64,000 nt of DNA from the NCBI RefSeq assembly GCF_004799145.2, contig NW_021635274.1, forward strand, positions 1-64,000. Reading direction: 5' to 3'. Source of the stretch: Neltuma alba. Taxonomy: Eukaryota > Streptophyta > Magnoliopsida > Fabales > Fabaceae. How positions within the stretch are numbered: position 1 is the stretch's first letter; each line of letters begins with the position of its first letter. Shown here piece after piece: positions 34,579 through 45,800 of this stretch. Under the pieces are notes generated by a model. That model saw only the letters and a program-made list of their open reading frames with translations. It made no database searches and was not told the origin of the DNA. A program made the position numbers and the translations under genes.

Positions 34579-34962
34579 TCAAGAACATGTTGTTTTATCA
34601 AATCCTTCCTTTAAGTCAAGCCAGACCAAATGAGCATCTTGAAAGAATACAATACCATTAGCGAGCTCCTTTAAAATTGAATTCAGAATCCACAAGAGCA
34701 TGGCAACATTACAATGCCCCCATTGTTCCTTCATACCATCTTCTTGTGCTTCCTTCATGTAATAGCCATCCACAAAAGTAAGTTTGTGGTTTCCTCGCAA
34801 GGCAATCTGCATCGCTCTACTCCAAACACTGTAGTTCTTTGTCCTAGTGAGAATTTGTGAAATGATTGTTGCCCCTTGTGTGTTTGAAGGGTGCAAATAC
34901 AGAGATGATTGAAACCAACACCACAAGTTGTAAAATTGCTTGTGTTTTTTTGCTTCTCCCAT
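34579..34962 (-). pseudogene. Gag N-terminal fragment of the decayed copia element
   Basis: Reverse strand: LTRTKNYSVWSRAMQIAL, WILNSILKEL and DAHLVWLDLKEGF fit the UBN2/copia Gag N-terminal pattern (NYxxWxRxM, W..L...F). A 127-codon open stretch close to the PBS, as expected. Confidence 0.8.
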
Positions 34963-35168
34963 GGCCTGCTATCATAATTTCATGCATGTCTGCTCACCTC
35001 TACTATTTTTCTGCCTCTAGTGATGACGATTTCTTGTTTTTCTATTTGCCTCTAGGGTTTTATCAAGATAATCTTGCTTGTTTCTAGAATTAGGCAATGA
35101 AAAACCAAGACAACATTTTCTCTTACCTTAATTGGCAATGGACCTCCAAAACCTAACTCTTGGTGCCA

Positions 35169-35362
35169 TGATATAATCTACAATACTGGCCCAGAAAAAC
35201 TGTTATTACTAAACTGAATAATAAGTCCATACATACACAAAAACTGAGGCCCAACTATTTACCCTTTGTTCAAGCAACTAAAATAGATCAAACCACCCTA
35301 GATGGGCGATGGCTTTACAGGCCCAATAACTAAGAATACAATATGACACACTCTCATTATCA
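35169..35362 (-). repeat. 5' LTR of the decayed copia element
   Basis: Forward strand begins TGATATAATCTACAATACTG and ends CTCTCATTATCA. The reverse-strand PBS (TGGCACCAAGAG, 35157-35168) lies immediately inside. Confidence 0.78.
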
Positions 35363-35635
35363 AGAACAAAATCATGCAATGAAGGGACATGGGTTATGGG
35401 CTTCACGACGAAAATGGGGCTTTATCAAGCATATAAAATTTGGATTATACGTTTGTCCAGCATCCAAATGTTCACCGATTCCTTGGAAGCTTTGAATATT
35501 CTGATGAGAGAATGGAGTCGACCACCCCTTCAGGTAGAGAAGTACAATACAAATAGGGAATCAGCGGAACAAAGAAGCTTACTCAATTGATGCAAATAAT
35601 AAAGTGCAATCCGAGTTTGCATATTGTTACATATA

Positions 35636-36448
35636 AGAGTAAAATACTATAACCTTCCTTGTATTTTATTTTAATTATACAGACCTCTCTTCTATCTTAA
35701 AAACATACATTTAAATTCAAACCATTAATTCCGTTAAGAATATTTCAGAAGATGTTTTTTAAATTTGAATTTATATTGAAATACTTTCTATTTGCTAAAT
35801 TACCCTTCATAATACTAAATCCCAAAATCTTGGTTAAAACTATGTCAAAGAATTTAAGATTTTCTCCTTTACCTTAATTTTATTTATTTTATTTTTGAAA
35901 ATTGTTGCTTTTGTTTAATGTTTTTATTGTATTAGGCCAAAAATTAAGTAATTTAGTTACTGCTAACATAAATTTAAATGATTTATATAAGTTTTCAAAT
36001 TGACATAATATTATGTGATGAGAAAATAAGCATTCAAAATATTTTCTAGCCATTTAAAAAAAATCTTAATTTTTAATATTTTATGATGAACTAAAATTAT
36101 ATAATTCTATAATATAATGGAAATTAAAAATTTTATAACATATTAAAAATTTTGAAAATACATGCATTATAATTATTTTTTGTTGTATCAAAAATTATTT
36201 TTTAAAAGATATAAATGCTTAAATAATATTTATATTAAACAGGGATATTTTGGTCAAAATAAAAATTTAAAAGTCAAACTTAACGGTCAACTAATGGTTG
36301 GATGAATAGAAATTGAATCTTAAAAATATAAGAGAGGTTTGCGCAACATACATTTTAATTTAAAAGGAAGTTTATATATGTTTTTAAAATAAAAAGAGGG
36401 TTTCTATAATTTAAGTAAAATAAATAGGTAGTCAATGTATTTTACTCT
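35636..36448. mobile_element. 813-bp TIR element, Mutator-like MITE
   Basis: Ends AGAGTAAAATAC and GTATTTTACTCT; imperfect inverted similarity continues for about 80 bases (TTTATTTTAATTATACAGAC against TTTATTTTACTTAAATTATA). Interior AT-rich with GTTAAGTTTGACTTTTAA. A shorter relative is at 58814-59205. Target duplication unclear. Confidence 0.65.
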
Positions 36449-36699
36449 AAATATAATGATCAAGACTTCATCAGGATGTCAAGGAGGGCATTAATTTCTA
36501 TGTTTAAAAGAATCAAGACTATGAAAAACAACCATATTTGGGAGAGAAATTCTTAGGTACTCCCAGAGTACCAACCCACTTGAACACTGACCAATCCAAA
36601 GGCTCCATTTCAGGAGAAATTCTTGCATACACCTGGAGCACCACGTCATCTATGTTCTGACCAATCAAAAGATAACAACTCAATTAACTTTAATCCTAC

Positions 36700-36885
36700 A
36701 TGGCAACACCTGCCACACCGTTGAACGAAGTCTACCCTTGCCCCTCTCTGTGGCGGCTTCTTCACCGACGAAAAATGCGCAGCATCAACATCATCTCTTC
36801 CTTTCACCATGGCCCTTCCTCATGGTGTTCCTTGATTCAGGGATCATCCTCTCCCCTGCGACTTGAAACAAAGCTTAGGCTCTGA
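36700..36885 (+). pseudogene. Coding-like segment inside the MULE TIR
   Basis: A 61-codon frame (MATPATPLNEVYPC...LWRLLHRRKMRSINI) is mirrored by 39099-39359 on the reverse strand (MAIPSTEVNKASPS...WQLLRRRTVQSINIAS). Conservation of the frame in both arms follows partly from TIR homology. It may descend from a captured first exon; product not recognised. Confidence 0.4.
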
Positions 36886-37077
36886 AGGCTAAAAGTCTCT
36901 CAACGAGTTAGAGGCTAATATAGGCAATATCTGGCGAAGGGGATGAGCAACAGAACGGGATGCTTTATATCTGCCAAATATCATTTAAGGGAGGGTGGTT
37001 GAGGTAAGTCATGTGTATCTTTAATTTCTCACAGTTGCGATGCATAACAAGCTCGATTCTCTTATGGGAAAATTGTT

Positions 37078-37323
37078 TTGGTCGATGGTTTCCGAAGTTT
37101 TGCAAGTCTTTTGGCTAGATTTCTTTATGTTGTGCTTGATGAGTTAGTACATAGACCGAGTATGAAGGAAAGCTGTGAGCGGAGATTAAGGTTTTTCTTT
37201 CCCCTTCTTCTAGTTGCTGATAAAGCAGGTCAAATCCCTCCGAACTTCTCTGTCAAAATTGAAGCAATAACTGAGCAAATTGGTGAAGGAAAAATTAGAG
37301 GCAGAGGTATGGCTTCTTTCTAG
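37078..37323 (+). pseudogene. Unrecognised open frame inside the MULE
   Basis: About 80 codons without a clear start, ending at TAG 37321-37323. Composition looks protein-like (AGQIPPNFSVKIEAITEQIG). No family assigned. It could be a captured gene fragment or chance. Confidence 0.3.
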
Positions 37324-39098
37324 TTATTGAATGTTGCAACTGCTGCAGTACAAATTCACACATTTTCTAATCTAAGAAATCGCTAATTTCACTGGTTCCG
37401 TGAGACTGCTTGTACATGAACAACTAGAAGGAGCAAGACATGAGAGGAAGGGAGGAGAGATGTAGTTATCCTCTTCCAGTTCCTTTGATTTACAAGTATT
37501 GTTGAGATAAAGATCTATCGTTTCTTCTTTCCCTTGACTTTTTATTTTAAAAAAAATGGGTTTAATATTTTGGCCTTTCTTCTGTTGTGTTCTGAAATCT
37601 AGTTAATTTCTTGTTATTGTTTTACTTCCAATCCCACTTCTGGAAGAGCAATAAATGAGAACTAAAGATCACAAGGAGAGGATTAAAGAGCAAGATATGG
37701 GTATTGAAGAGCAAAAGGAAAGGATTTCAGAGCAAAATATGAAGATGTTAGATAAAGAGAAGACAATTTGAGAGAAAAATACCAGGCCTCAATAGAAGAA
37801 TGAAGATGCAAAATAAAATGGAAGTGGGGCTATTCGTTGTCATATTGCTTTTGTTGATTGTATTCATGTAATAGTTTGTAGCTTTATAATGGGAAGTATT
37901 CCATTTTGAAGCTGTTTCACAGTAGAAGGTATGATGCTTTGCTGCTGTCAAAGTATGTGCTTCATGAATATGATCTTGTACAACATTCAAAATAGATACA
38001 TAATCTGATTTTATGATAGAGTAAATACACATTGTTGTCCTGGTCAAAAAAAATACACATTGCTGTTACAGTATAATGTTTTAATGCAGTCAAAGTATGC
38101 TTTACATAATCTAACTCTATGATAGGGGAGCACAAACTAATCATATGAACCTTTGAATAAATTGCTCAAGGTCCTCTCAACAAATATTTGTCTTTGCTGA
38201 AGTTATTGATCAATTCTTCCTCCTCTTTCTTCTTCATTGAAACCGTTTTAAATAAAATTATTCAACAACAATTGAGGACCAATACAAACAATCTAATATT
38301 TACGCAAAAAGGACAATGATTATCCAACATAATTGGTAATGGACCAAAATAAGTGCAACGAAAGCATGTAGAGTTACGTTACCTAGTTGCACATTGTGTT
38401 GACCATTATCCACATAATTCCAATTCTGCTCATGCTCACTCCCAAACATCAGAGATGTCTGTATAAATGTCCATATCTATTGTCCCATATCACAAGCAAA
38501 CTTAAAAGTGAGAATAGAGGCAATCCTGCAATTTAACTAGATCTACAAATATCTAGCAACCTGCAAAGCAAGAAATCATTTGCAGAACTTAATATTTAAA
38601 TGTAAAGCCACTTCAAAACAATCATAGAACTCATAACCTAAGCAATGATAAAACCTTTTACAGGAGACTTCAGCATCTCCATGATAGCAAAGTGCAGAAT
38701 AAGAACACGAGAATAAAGTATAAATTTATAAAGCATTCAATTATATCTAAACTCTACAAAATTTATAAATTAGAACAAAGGGGATTAGAGTGTCATCACA
38801 GGCGATTATTAAAGTATAAATACATGCCGCAGATTACAAATTTTGGGAATCCATAATCAATCTACATAAACTGGCAGGTAATACACTAAATACTTGCTAC
38901 TCATAGTCTCATTAGCCACAGGGTATTATCAACAGTCTTGTGAACCAAAAAAATCAAACGCCAGCAAAATCTAAGTCTTTCAATAAGTGAATCAAAAAAT
39001 CATACTAGCAAAATCAAATTTGAAACTAACAATGCCTTTTCTATCGGTCAAGAGCAAGAAACATTTGAGAATGAATTTGTGGACCGTGTGGTGTCACA
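37324..39098. other. MULE interior, no gene recognised
   Basis: Noncoding AT-rich interior. A local duplication near 37985-38110 repeats ACATAATCTGA/ACATAATCTAA and TTTTATGATAG-like phrases. Short frames here are not credible genes. Confidence 0.4.
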
Positions 39099-40021
39099 TC
39101 AACCTCCATCACAGCCGCTAGTGAATGTTGGGGGTGACCAAGTTCGATCGTCTATCTTCATCCTCCTTTGAATTCCATTGAGCAGATCACTTTCTTGCCG
39201 GGTCTGAGAGATAATGATGTAAATCGAGGAACACCGTAAGGAAGGGCCATGGTGAAAGGAAGAGGCGATGTTGATGCTCTGGACTGTTCGCCGCCGAAGA
39301 AGTTGCCACGGAGAGGGGCTAGGGGACGCCTTGTTCACCTCTGTGGAAGGTATTGCCATGTAGGATGAGTTCCCCTACCATGTAGAATTAAAGTTAGCCA
39401 AGTTGTTATCTTTTGATTGGTCAGAACACAGATGACATGGTGCTCCAAGTGTATGCAAGAATTTCTCCCATTTCAGATCCATTGAATCCTACCTGACACA
39501 TATTCTCTCTCCGACTTACAACGTGTTTGGGAGACGAACGACGGTTACGGTAGCCAGAAGCAGTTTGCAGAAAGCCCACACTTTGCTGATGGAAGATGAG
39601 CGAGGAGACGTCGAGTCAGCACTCCGAGTCGACTGCGAGTCCTAGTTTTGCCCCTTCAAGGACCCCTCCTTGCTCTCCGTCGTCAACCTTGAGACGCACT
39701 TCGATTCCCCTATTGAGTTGGCTCACTGGTGGACCCTGAGTTCGAGAGGAAGATCGATTCCATGCTTCGATCATTCACTAGCTGGAGTTCGCCTTGGACA
39801 TTGCACTGATCAGTTGCTTGCTCTCATCGCTAGAAGATAAAATCCTGATTGCAAATTTCTACTGTTGTTCGTTTCATCTGGGTTGCAAAATCGGTTAAAT
39901 GGTAAAATCTAAATTGCTTTTTGACTGCCTCTAAATTTTCCTTCACCAATTCGCTAGTTGCTGCTACAATGTTGACGATAAAGATTTAGCATTTCTACTT
40001 TCTCTTGAATATTTATCTAAA

Positions 40022-40332
40022 GGCTAAACTATACATTTAGTCCTTTAATTTTGTATAAGGTTTCAATTTAGTCTCTTAATTTTAAAAAGCATGCTTTTAG
40101 TCCTTTAATCTTAAAATTTTTTTAAAAAATGATAATATTAAGATTTTAAATGTTGATAAAATATTCTCAAATGATAACATATTAAGTTTAATTTTCAAAA
40201 TATTCATGATTGTTGCAGAAAATCATCATTGAAGCCTAATGTAGAGTTAAAGGACCAAATGTATGCTTTTTAAAGTTAAGGGACCAAATTAAAACCTTAT
40301 ATAAAGTTATAGGACCAAATGTATATTTAAGC
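40022..40332. mobile_element. 311-bp Mutator-type MITE with perfect 10-bp duplication
   Basis: TIRs of about 90 bases start GGCTAAACTATACATTTAGT and, inverted, GCTTAAATATACATTTGGTC. Target duplication TTTATCTAAA at 40012-40021 and 40333-40342 is perfect. Noncoding. It sits in the interior of the large Mutator-like structure, 52 bases left of the young copia element. Confidence 0.9.
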
Positions 40333-40384
40333 TTTATCTAAAAATGAAAGGGATTTAATATTTGGGACTCTCTTCTATTGTTGT

Positions 40385-40975
40385 TGTTAGATTTTTGGGC
40401 TTGGATCCGCCCTTGATGGGCCGGATTATTTGACCCGGTATAAAGAGAATATATCAGTCAAATATCCAAGCGATATCATGATATGTTTGACTTGGTCAAA
40501 CATCCTGAATCATATCCAATCGGTTACGATATAAATCTAATTAATTTATATTAAATTAATTAATTTATATTGTATAGATTAAATATATATTAAGTATATA
40601 TATTTAGAATTGATTAAGATTGATTCTGGATTTGAATTCAAAATATCATGATATTATGAGATAAGGATATATTATATCTTATCTCAGATTTTATCTGATG
40701 GGCTCAGTGGATATTTTTATGCTACCCAAAATATCCCTGACAAAAGCTATAAATAGAGGCTTCCCCCCATCAGTTCAAATCACTCCAGTAGTAGAGCTTT
40801 CCTACTATCTCTCTCTCTCTCTTATTTTCTTTCTTGCAAAAGAGGTGCTCTGCTGTGCACTTAAAAGCTTAGACTTTTATAGTCTAGCTTAAGCGTGAGC
40901 TAAGAAGATCCGACCGACCCGACCCGAGATCCGACCCGGTATGTTTTCGATCCATTCTCCAATATTTTTCTAACA
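40385..40975 (+). repeat. 5' LTR of the young copia element (591 bp)
   Basis: TGTTAG...CTAACA. TATA box TATAAATA at 40748-40755, then a CT-rich stretch near 40808. It carries a 19-base AT-rich extra unit (about 40545-40565) absent from the 3' LTR. Confidence 0.95.
40748..40755 (+). promoter_or_regulatory. TATA box of the young copia LTR
   Basis: TATAAATA followed by GAGGC; identical at 48380-48387 in the 3' LTR. Confidence 0.75.
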
Positions 40976-40976
40976 T

Positions 40977-40988
40977 TGGCATCAGAGC
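40977..40988 (+). other. Primer binding site
   Basis: TGGCATCAGAGC one base after the LTR; a one-base variant of the tRNA-Met site TGGTATCAGAGC. Confidence 0.88.
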
Positions 40989-41364
40989 TGAGATGTTCTT
41001 GAGGCTCTCAATATATGTGTGCATATATATATTACACGCTCATTTTTTTTTCGCTGCACCGTGAATATGCCGTATGCCATTCGAACTGAATATGCTTGTG
41101 TTTTAAACTCAAATACACACTCCGTTTATATAAGTGAAGTTCGAAAACATTACTTGTTACTCCGTAAGATTTAAAAACGTGATCGAAGTCTATTTTCTGG
41201 AGCTTCCAACGTCGGCCGTTCGAACCTTGTTTTTGGGTCTTTAAAATTGATGTTTTTTAAAGAAAATAAACCCATAGAGTTGTAGAGCACGAAAATACGA
41301 GTCCATAGACACCTAAAATGCATAAAACGGAGCTCGGAGGAGGAAGATACAGCGGTTCGAAAAT

Positions 41365-41770
41365 GGCGGGTCGCGACGGACCCGCCGGAGCTCCAGCCGG
41401 ATCTGGGGCGACCCGGCTGGAGGTCAGGGACGACCTGACCAGCCCAAAACGGCGTCGTTTTGGGCTAGCCAGGACGCAGCGTTTCACTTTAAGTGAAACG
41501 CTGCGTTTCGGGTCCGTGGACCCGGATCCCCCTGGAAGTCGGGTCGGTAGACCGACCCGACCGAATTTAAAAAAAAAAAATTTTTGAAATAAAAAAAAAG
41601 GTTTTTTCTGAAATTTTTTTTGGACGCGCCATGTGGGTGCGTGGGGTCCACCTAGGGACCCTTTGGTCATAAAAAGCACATATATAGACTCCTTGAGACG
41701 TGAGGAATCAAATAGGACAGGTCACGTGACGGCGAGAGGCCGGAAAGGCGGCGCGTGTATGACACGCGCC
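41365..41770 (+). repeat. Chain of perfect hairpins in the copia leader
   Basis: Perfect inverted repeats (arm length/loop): 41365-41386 (8/6), 41393-41420 (8/12), 41422-41440 (7/5), 41441-41466 (11/4), 41474-41506 (16/1), 41510-41523 (6/2), 41538-41561 (11/2); then 41644-41661 (6/6), the palindrome GTCACGTGAC at 41721-41730, and 41750-41770 (9/3). The first seven nearly abut within 197 bases. The block is GC-rich in an AT-rich element. Function unknown; it could act in packaging, dimerisation or translation, or be a relic of foldback insertions. Confidence 0.85.
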
Positions 41771-42020
41771 GGTTCCGAGAGTGGGCGATCCTAGCTCTTT
41801 AAAAAAAAAAAAAAAAAATTTTGCTTGTTGGGGCGCGTGAGGGCGCGTGAGGGACTATTTTTGAGCCCTGTTTGACCTGAAATATTTCTAAAATCATGAG
41901 CTATGAATTAATATATTATGTGCTTTTTTTTGTGACTTTTTGGGTATGAAAAATAGCAAATAAATGTTTTGAATATTTATTTTTATATTTTTCTTAACTT
42001 GTCCTTTTTGGGTTTAGGAA

Positions 42021-42515
42021 ATGGCCAACTCAAACTCAAATTCTAACTCCTCTTTTGGAAAATATCCAACTTATTCTCCACTTTCTGATGCTCCGAAATC
42101 TTCAAATAATTATGCTGCCGAAAGTACAAATAAAAGAAAAGCGCCTCAATCACAAGTAAACTCTAATGTACCTGAGGGGAGCAGTGGTAAAAGGAAATGT
42201 GTTCCTGACCAACAAGAGGAAGAAGTCTGCAGACCCAAGGACATAAATTTAATAGAAAAGATAGCAGAAAAGCATGCTGATGAATACAAGCATCAAAAGT
42301 GCCTATTTTCAAAATTGAATTATTATGCTAAACAAATTGTCAATGAGCAAGACGCACTCTTTTTCTCAAATATTGCAATCCAGTACAGAGAGGAACTGGC
42401 AAGGAGGGGACACATATTTAGTGAAGCATTTTTTAAACAATGTCTCTGTAGATGCTGGAAAGGTGTTAAAGAGAGTTTGAGAGAACCAATGATAAAATAT
42501 ATCATGAACGAATGA
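42021..42515 (+). CDS. Extra ORF upstream of gag, unknown protein
   Basis: 164 codons from ATG 42021 to TGA 42515, between the hairpin leader and gag. The N-terminal ~70 residues are low-complexity Ser/Asn-rich with two basic clusters (NKRKAPQ, SGKRKC), possible nuclear signals. The C-terminal ~90 residues look helical and folded (HKCLFSKL-type start, KQIVNEQDALFFSNIAIQYR, KQCLCRCWKGVKESLREPM). The ATG follows TTTTTGGGTTTAG, an acceptor-like site, and the stop is followed by a T-rich tail with AATAAATAAAG at about 42611, a possible polyadenylation signal. It therefore looks like a transcription unit of its own. No family recognised; it may be a captured host exon or an element-specific accessory protein. 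Confidence 0.7.
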   Translation: MANSNSNSNSSFGKYPTYSPLSDAPKSSNNYAAESTNKRKAPQSQVNSNVPEGSSGKRKCVPDQQEEEVCRPKDINLIEKIAEKHADEYKHQKCLFSKLNYYAKQIVNEQDALFFSNIAIQYREELARRGHIFSEAFFKQCLCRCWKGVKESLREPMIKYIMNE

Positions 42516-42874
42516 GTTTTTGTTCACATTTGTATTTCTTTTCATTTAATGTTTACTCTTGAGACTTCATTTTTGGAATTATCCAATTCTTTTGTAAACA
42601 TTCATGCTTCAATAAATAAAGTTTTTTTTATTTTCAAATGCTTTATTTGAGTGGGAGTTTCATGAGGAAAACTCCAAATTGGGGATATGTTCAAGGAAAG
42701 TCAAAGGTAAGAAAGGTAAGAGACTAACCAGGAGTAATGGGATGGGAGCCAACCTAGTTGTCTCCTGATCATGAAAATGGTGAGACTCTTACCTAGACGA
42801 CCTATGACCTACTTGAATAAAGTGTGTATACTGCATACCGTACTAAAATGCATTGTTGTCTATGTGATAGCACG
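42516..42874 (+). other. Spacer between the extra ORF and gag
   Basis: Contains AATAAATAAAG, then several donor-like GGTAAG sites (about 42706-42720). A spliced arrangement bringing gag closer to the leader is possible but not shown. Confidence 0.4.
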
Positions 42875-45800
42875 ATGTCTCAAAGAGGAATCAAGTCCAT
42901 CATAGCTGACCTCGTAGGAGGTGACAAGCTGAACGGAGACAATTACAGCATGTGGCGTCGTAAATATCGTATGTCCTCGAAGAACAAGAAGTCACTGATG
43001 TGTTGACTACTTTTCTTCCAGAGCCTGAGGCAAATGCATCGCGAAGGGACCAGGACGGCTACGCGGCTTGGAAAAGAAGGGACACTATCGCCAGAATAAC
43101 CATGCTAAGTGCCATGACTGACGATGTGTTGGTGCAATTTGAAACACACCCTTCAGCCTCTGCCATGTGGGCAGCACTGAAATCCGAATTTGACGGTACC
43201 TCTGCTGCGAGGCTTAGGAGACTCACCGTCAAACTTGATAATTTCAAGCTGGGTCCTAACACTCCCATAAGGCATCACCTAAGGGCAATGCAGAACTTAA
43301 TAAGGGAGCTTAAGGAAGCCGGAGGCGCTTTATCTGATGAGCAACAGATTCAAGCTGTCATGAGATCTCTCCCAGCAAGTTGGGATACCATGAAGCACAC
43401 CATTACTCATAATGAGAGTATAAAAACCTTTGCTGATGTAGCTCGCCACCTCCAACTGGAGGATGATCGGATGGAAACTGTGAAGCCTGTCAGTAAGGCA
43501 TATTTAACTGAAGGAAAGGGAGGGGCAACCTCCCAAAACCAGTCCAAGAGAAGCAAAGGCTCTCAAAATAAGAAAGGCGGCCCTAAAGTGAAGAAAGGAA
43601 AGAGTTCCTTCAAGAAAGGCAAGAAACCTGCAAAGAAGCGGAACATAGCAACCATCAAATGCTATGCTTGCCAACAAAAGGGGCATTATGCCAAGGACTG
43701 CCCTGAGCAGAAAAAGGTATTGGATTCAGATTCAATACATTTCTCTTATGTTTCTAGCACTGCGTTTATTGCTGAAACTAATCCTGTTTGGGTTATAGAC
43801 TCAGGGGCCACAGACCACGTGAGCAAGGATCGTGGGAACTTCACAGAATTTCGTCGGTTACCAGCAAGAAGCAGATGGCTTTATGTTGGGAACAACGCGA
43901 GAGTAGAAGTCAAAGGGATCGGTACTTGTGAGCTGACCCTGCATGGAGGAAAGACCCTAGTCCTGCAAAATGTCCTCTACGCTCCGGAAATCCGACGAAA
44001 TCTTGTGTCTGTTATTTCCTTAGTTAGATTTCATTTCAATGTCTTTTTTCATGATTTCACAGTAGACATTTCGTATGGGACCAATTTTTCAGTTTCTGGT
44101 TATGTTTCGGATGGTTTCTTTGTTTTAGAAAATTTCAATGATAATTTTTCTAGTTCTTGCTATGCGCTTTCTTCCGATGTCAATTACGATATATGGCACG
44201 CTAGATTAGGACATATTGGTCAAGAACGCATGACCAAACTAGCAAAAGAGGGTTTGCTAGGAAACGTGTCCAAAAAGGAAATGTCTCTGTGTGAACATTG
44301 CCTTGCTGGCAAGAGTACAAGGAAGCCTTTCGGAAAGGCAACCAGGGCTAACCAACCTCTTGAACTGGTACACTCTGATATTTGCGGACCAATGAGTGTT
44401 AGGGCACGTCACGGAGCATGGTATTTTATTACCTTCATCATGATTCTTCCCGATATGGCTATACTTACCTGATTTCCCACAAATCTGAGGCATTAGAGTG
44501 CTTTAGAAAATATCTCAATCTAGTGGAAAATCAGCTAGGTTCAAGAATCAAAGCCTTAAGAACTGACCGAGGCCGAGAATACCTCTCTGATCAGTTCAAG
44601 GAGCTCTGTGAAGAAAGGGGTATTGTTAGGCAACTAACAATCCCTGGCACTCCTCAACAGAACGGAGTTGCTGAAAGGAGAAATAGAACTCTCCTCGATA
44701 TGGTTAGATCAATGATGGCACAAGCTGAGCTTCCAACCTCATATTGGGGAGATGCTCTTTTAACTGCCACATTCATACTTAACCGAGTGCCTTCTAAATC
44801 AGTCACTACAACCCCTTATGAATCATGGACAAACCGCAAACCGGATCTAAGCATCCTAAGACCATGGGGGTCAGCGGCCTATATTCGTGATTCTTCCCAT
44901 AAATATGACAAGCTAGAACCAAGGGGCAAAAAGTGTATCTTCATAAGATACTCTGAGAACTCTAAGGGCTATGTCTTCATTGGTGAAAATGATGACGGCT
45001 CAGTGACTGAGATAGAGTCAAGGGACGCAACATTCATAGAAACCGAATATCCTAGCAGAGGGAGTATTGATCGAACAAGCCGTCTTTATGAGGATGATGG
45101 CAATGAGGTACAACAAAGTGTTCCTCAGTCTACTGATCCGAGTGGGAGGGTTGAGCCATTTTCACAACAAGGTTTAACCCAGTCACAGGAAGTAAGTCCT
45201 ACAACAACCCCACTTAGGAGAAGTAACAGAGATAAAACTCCTAAGAGACGCTTCTCAATTGAAGGAGCAACCTTCATCGTTAGTCCAGAACACGATGAAG
45301 AAGACCCTGTAAGTGTTAAAGAAGCACTAACAGGACCTGCTAAGGAAAAATGGCAGAAGGCCTTACAAGAGGAAATGGATTCCATGGAATCCAACCAAGT
45401 ATGGGAATTAGTTGATCTACCACCTGGCCGAAAGGCAATTGGGAGCAAGTGGGTTCTCAAGTACAAACGTAAGGCTGATGGATCAATTGATAAACCCAAA
45501 GCAAGGTTAGTTGCCAAAGGGTATACACAACGGGAAGGAGTGGATTACGCAGACACCTTCTCACCTGTTGTACGTTTCAACTCGATACGACTGATACTGG
45601 CTTTAGTAGCAAGTTTAGACTTAGAGTTACATCAGATGGATGTAAAAACCGCTTTCTTGAATGGAGAACTAGATGAGGAAATCTATATGGAACAGCCTGA
45701 GGGCTTCATACAGAAAGGGAACGAACAAAAGGTTTGTAAACTCTTGAGATCCATTTATGGACTCAAGCAATCATCTAGACAGTGGTACTTAAGGTTCCAC

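Larger units (their letters stand above)
29057..35362 (-). mobile_element. Decayed Ty1/copia element, reverse strand, interrupted by a CACTA element
   Basis: Two 194-base related terminal repeats (29057-29250 and 35169-35362) flank reverse-strand fragments of gag, IN end, RT and RNase H. A purine tract complement follows the left LTR (TCCCCTCAAATTAGAGGG, 29251 on) and a primer site TGGCACCAAGAG (reverse strand) abuts the right LTR. Many stops and frameshifts and a deletion of PR and the IN core mark it as long dead. Confidence 0.85.
36614..39467. mobile_element. MULE with about 280-bp TIRs and perfect 9-bp duplication
   Basis: Ends GAGAAATTCTTGCATACACC and its inverse. The TIRs extend into a gene-like segment (ATGGCA... 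start at 36700 and, inverted, 39359). Target duplication CCATTTCAG at 36605-36613 and 39468-39476 is perfect and 9 bases long, as for Mutator. It is inserted in the left arm of the larger structure. Its interior shares lines with that structure (TCTGAAATCTAGTTAATTTC at about 37595 and 48618), so both belong to one family. Confidence 0.88.

Noticed and set aside
40698..40892. 64-codon ORF, identical at 48330-48524
   Set aside because: Identity follows from its position in the two LTRs of one element; it overlaps the TATA box and R region and has no recognisable domain.
41257..41679. 140-codon reverse-strand ORF and overlapping 89-codon forward ORF
   Set aside because: Both are side effects of the GC-rich palindromic hairpin block, which lowers stop frequency; composition reflects the palindromes.
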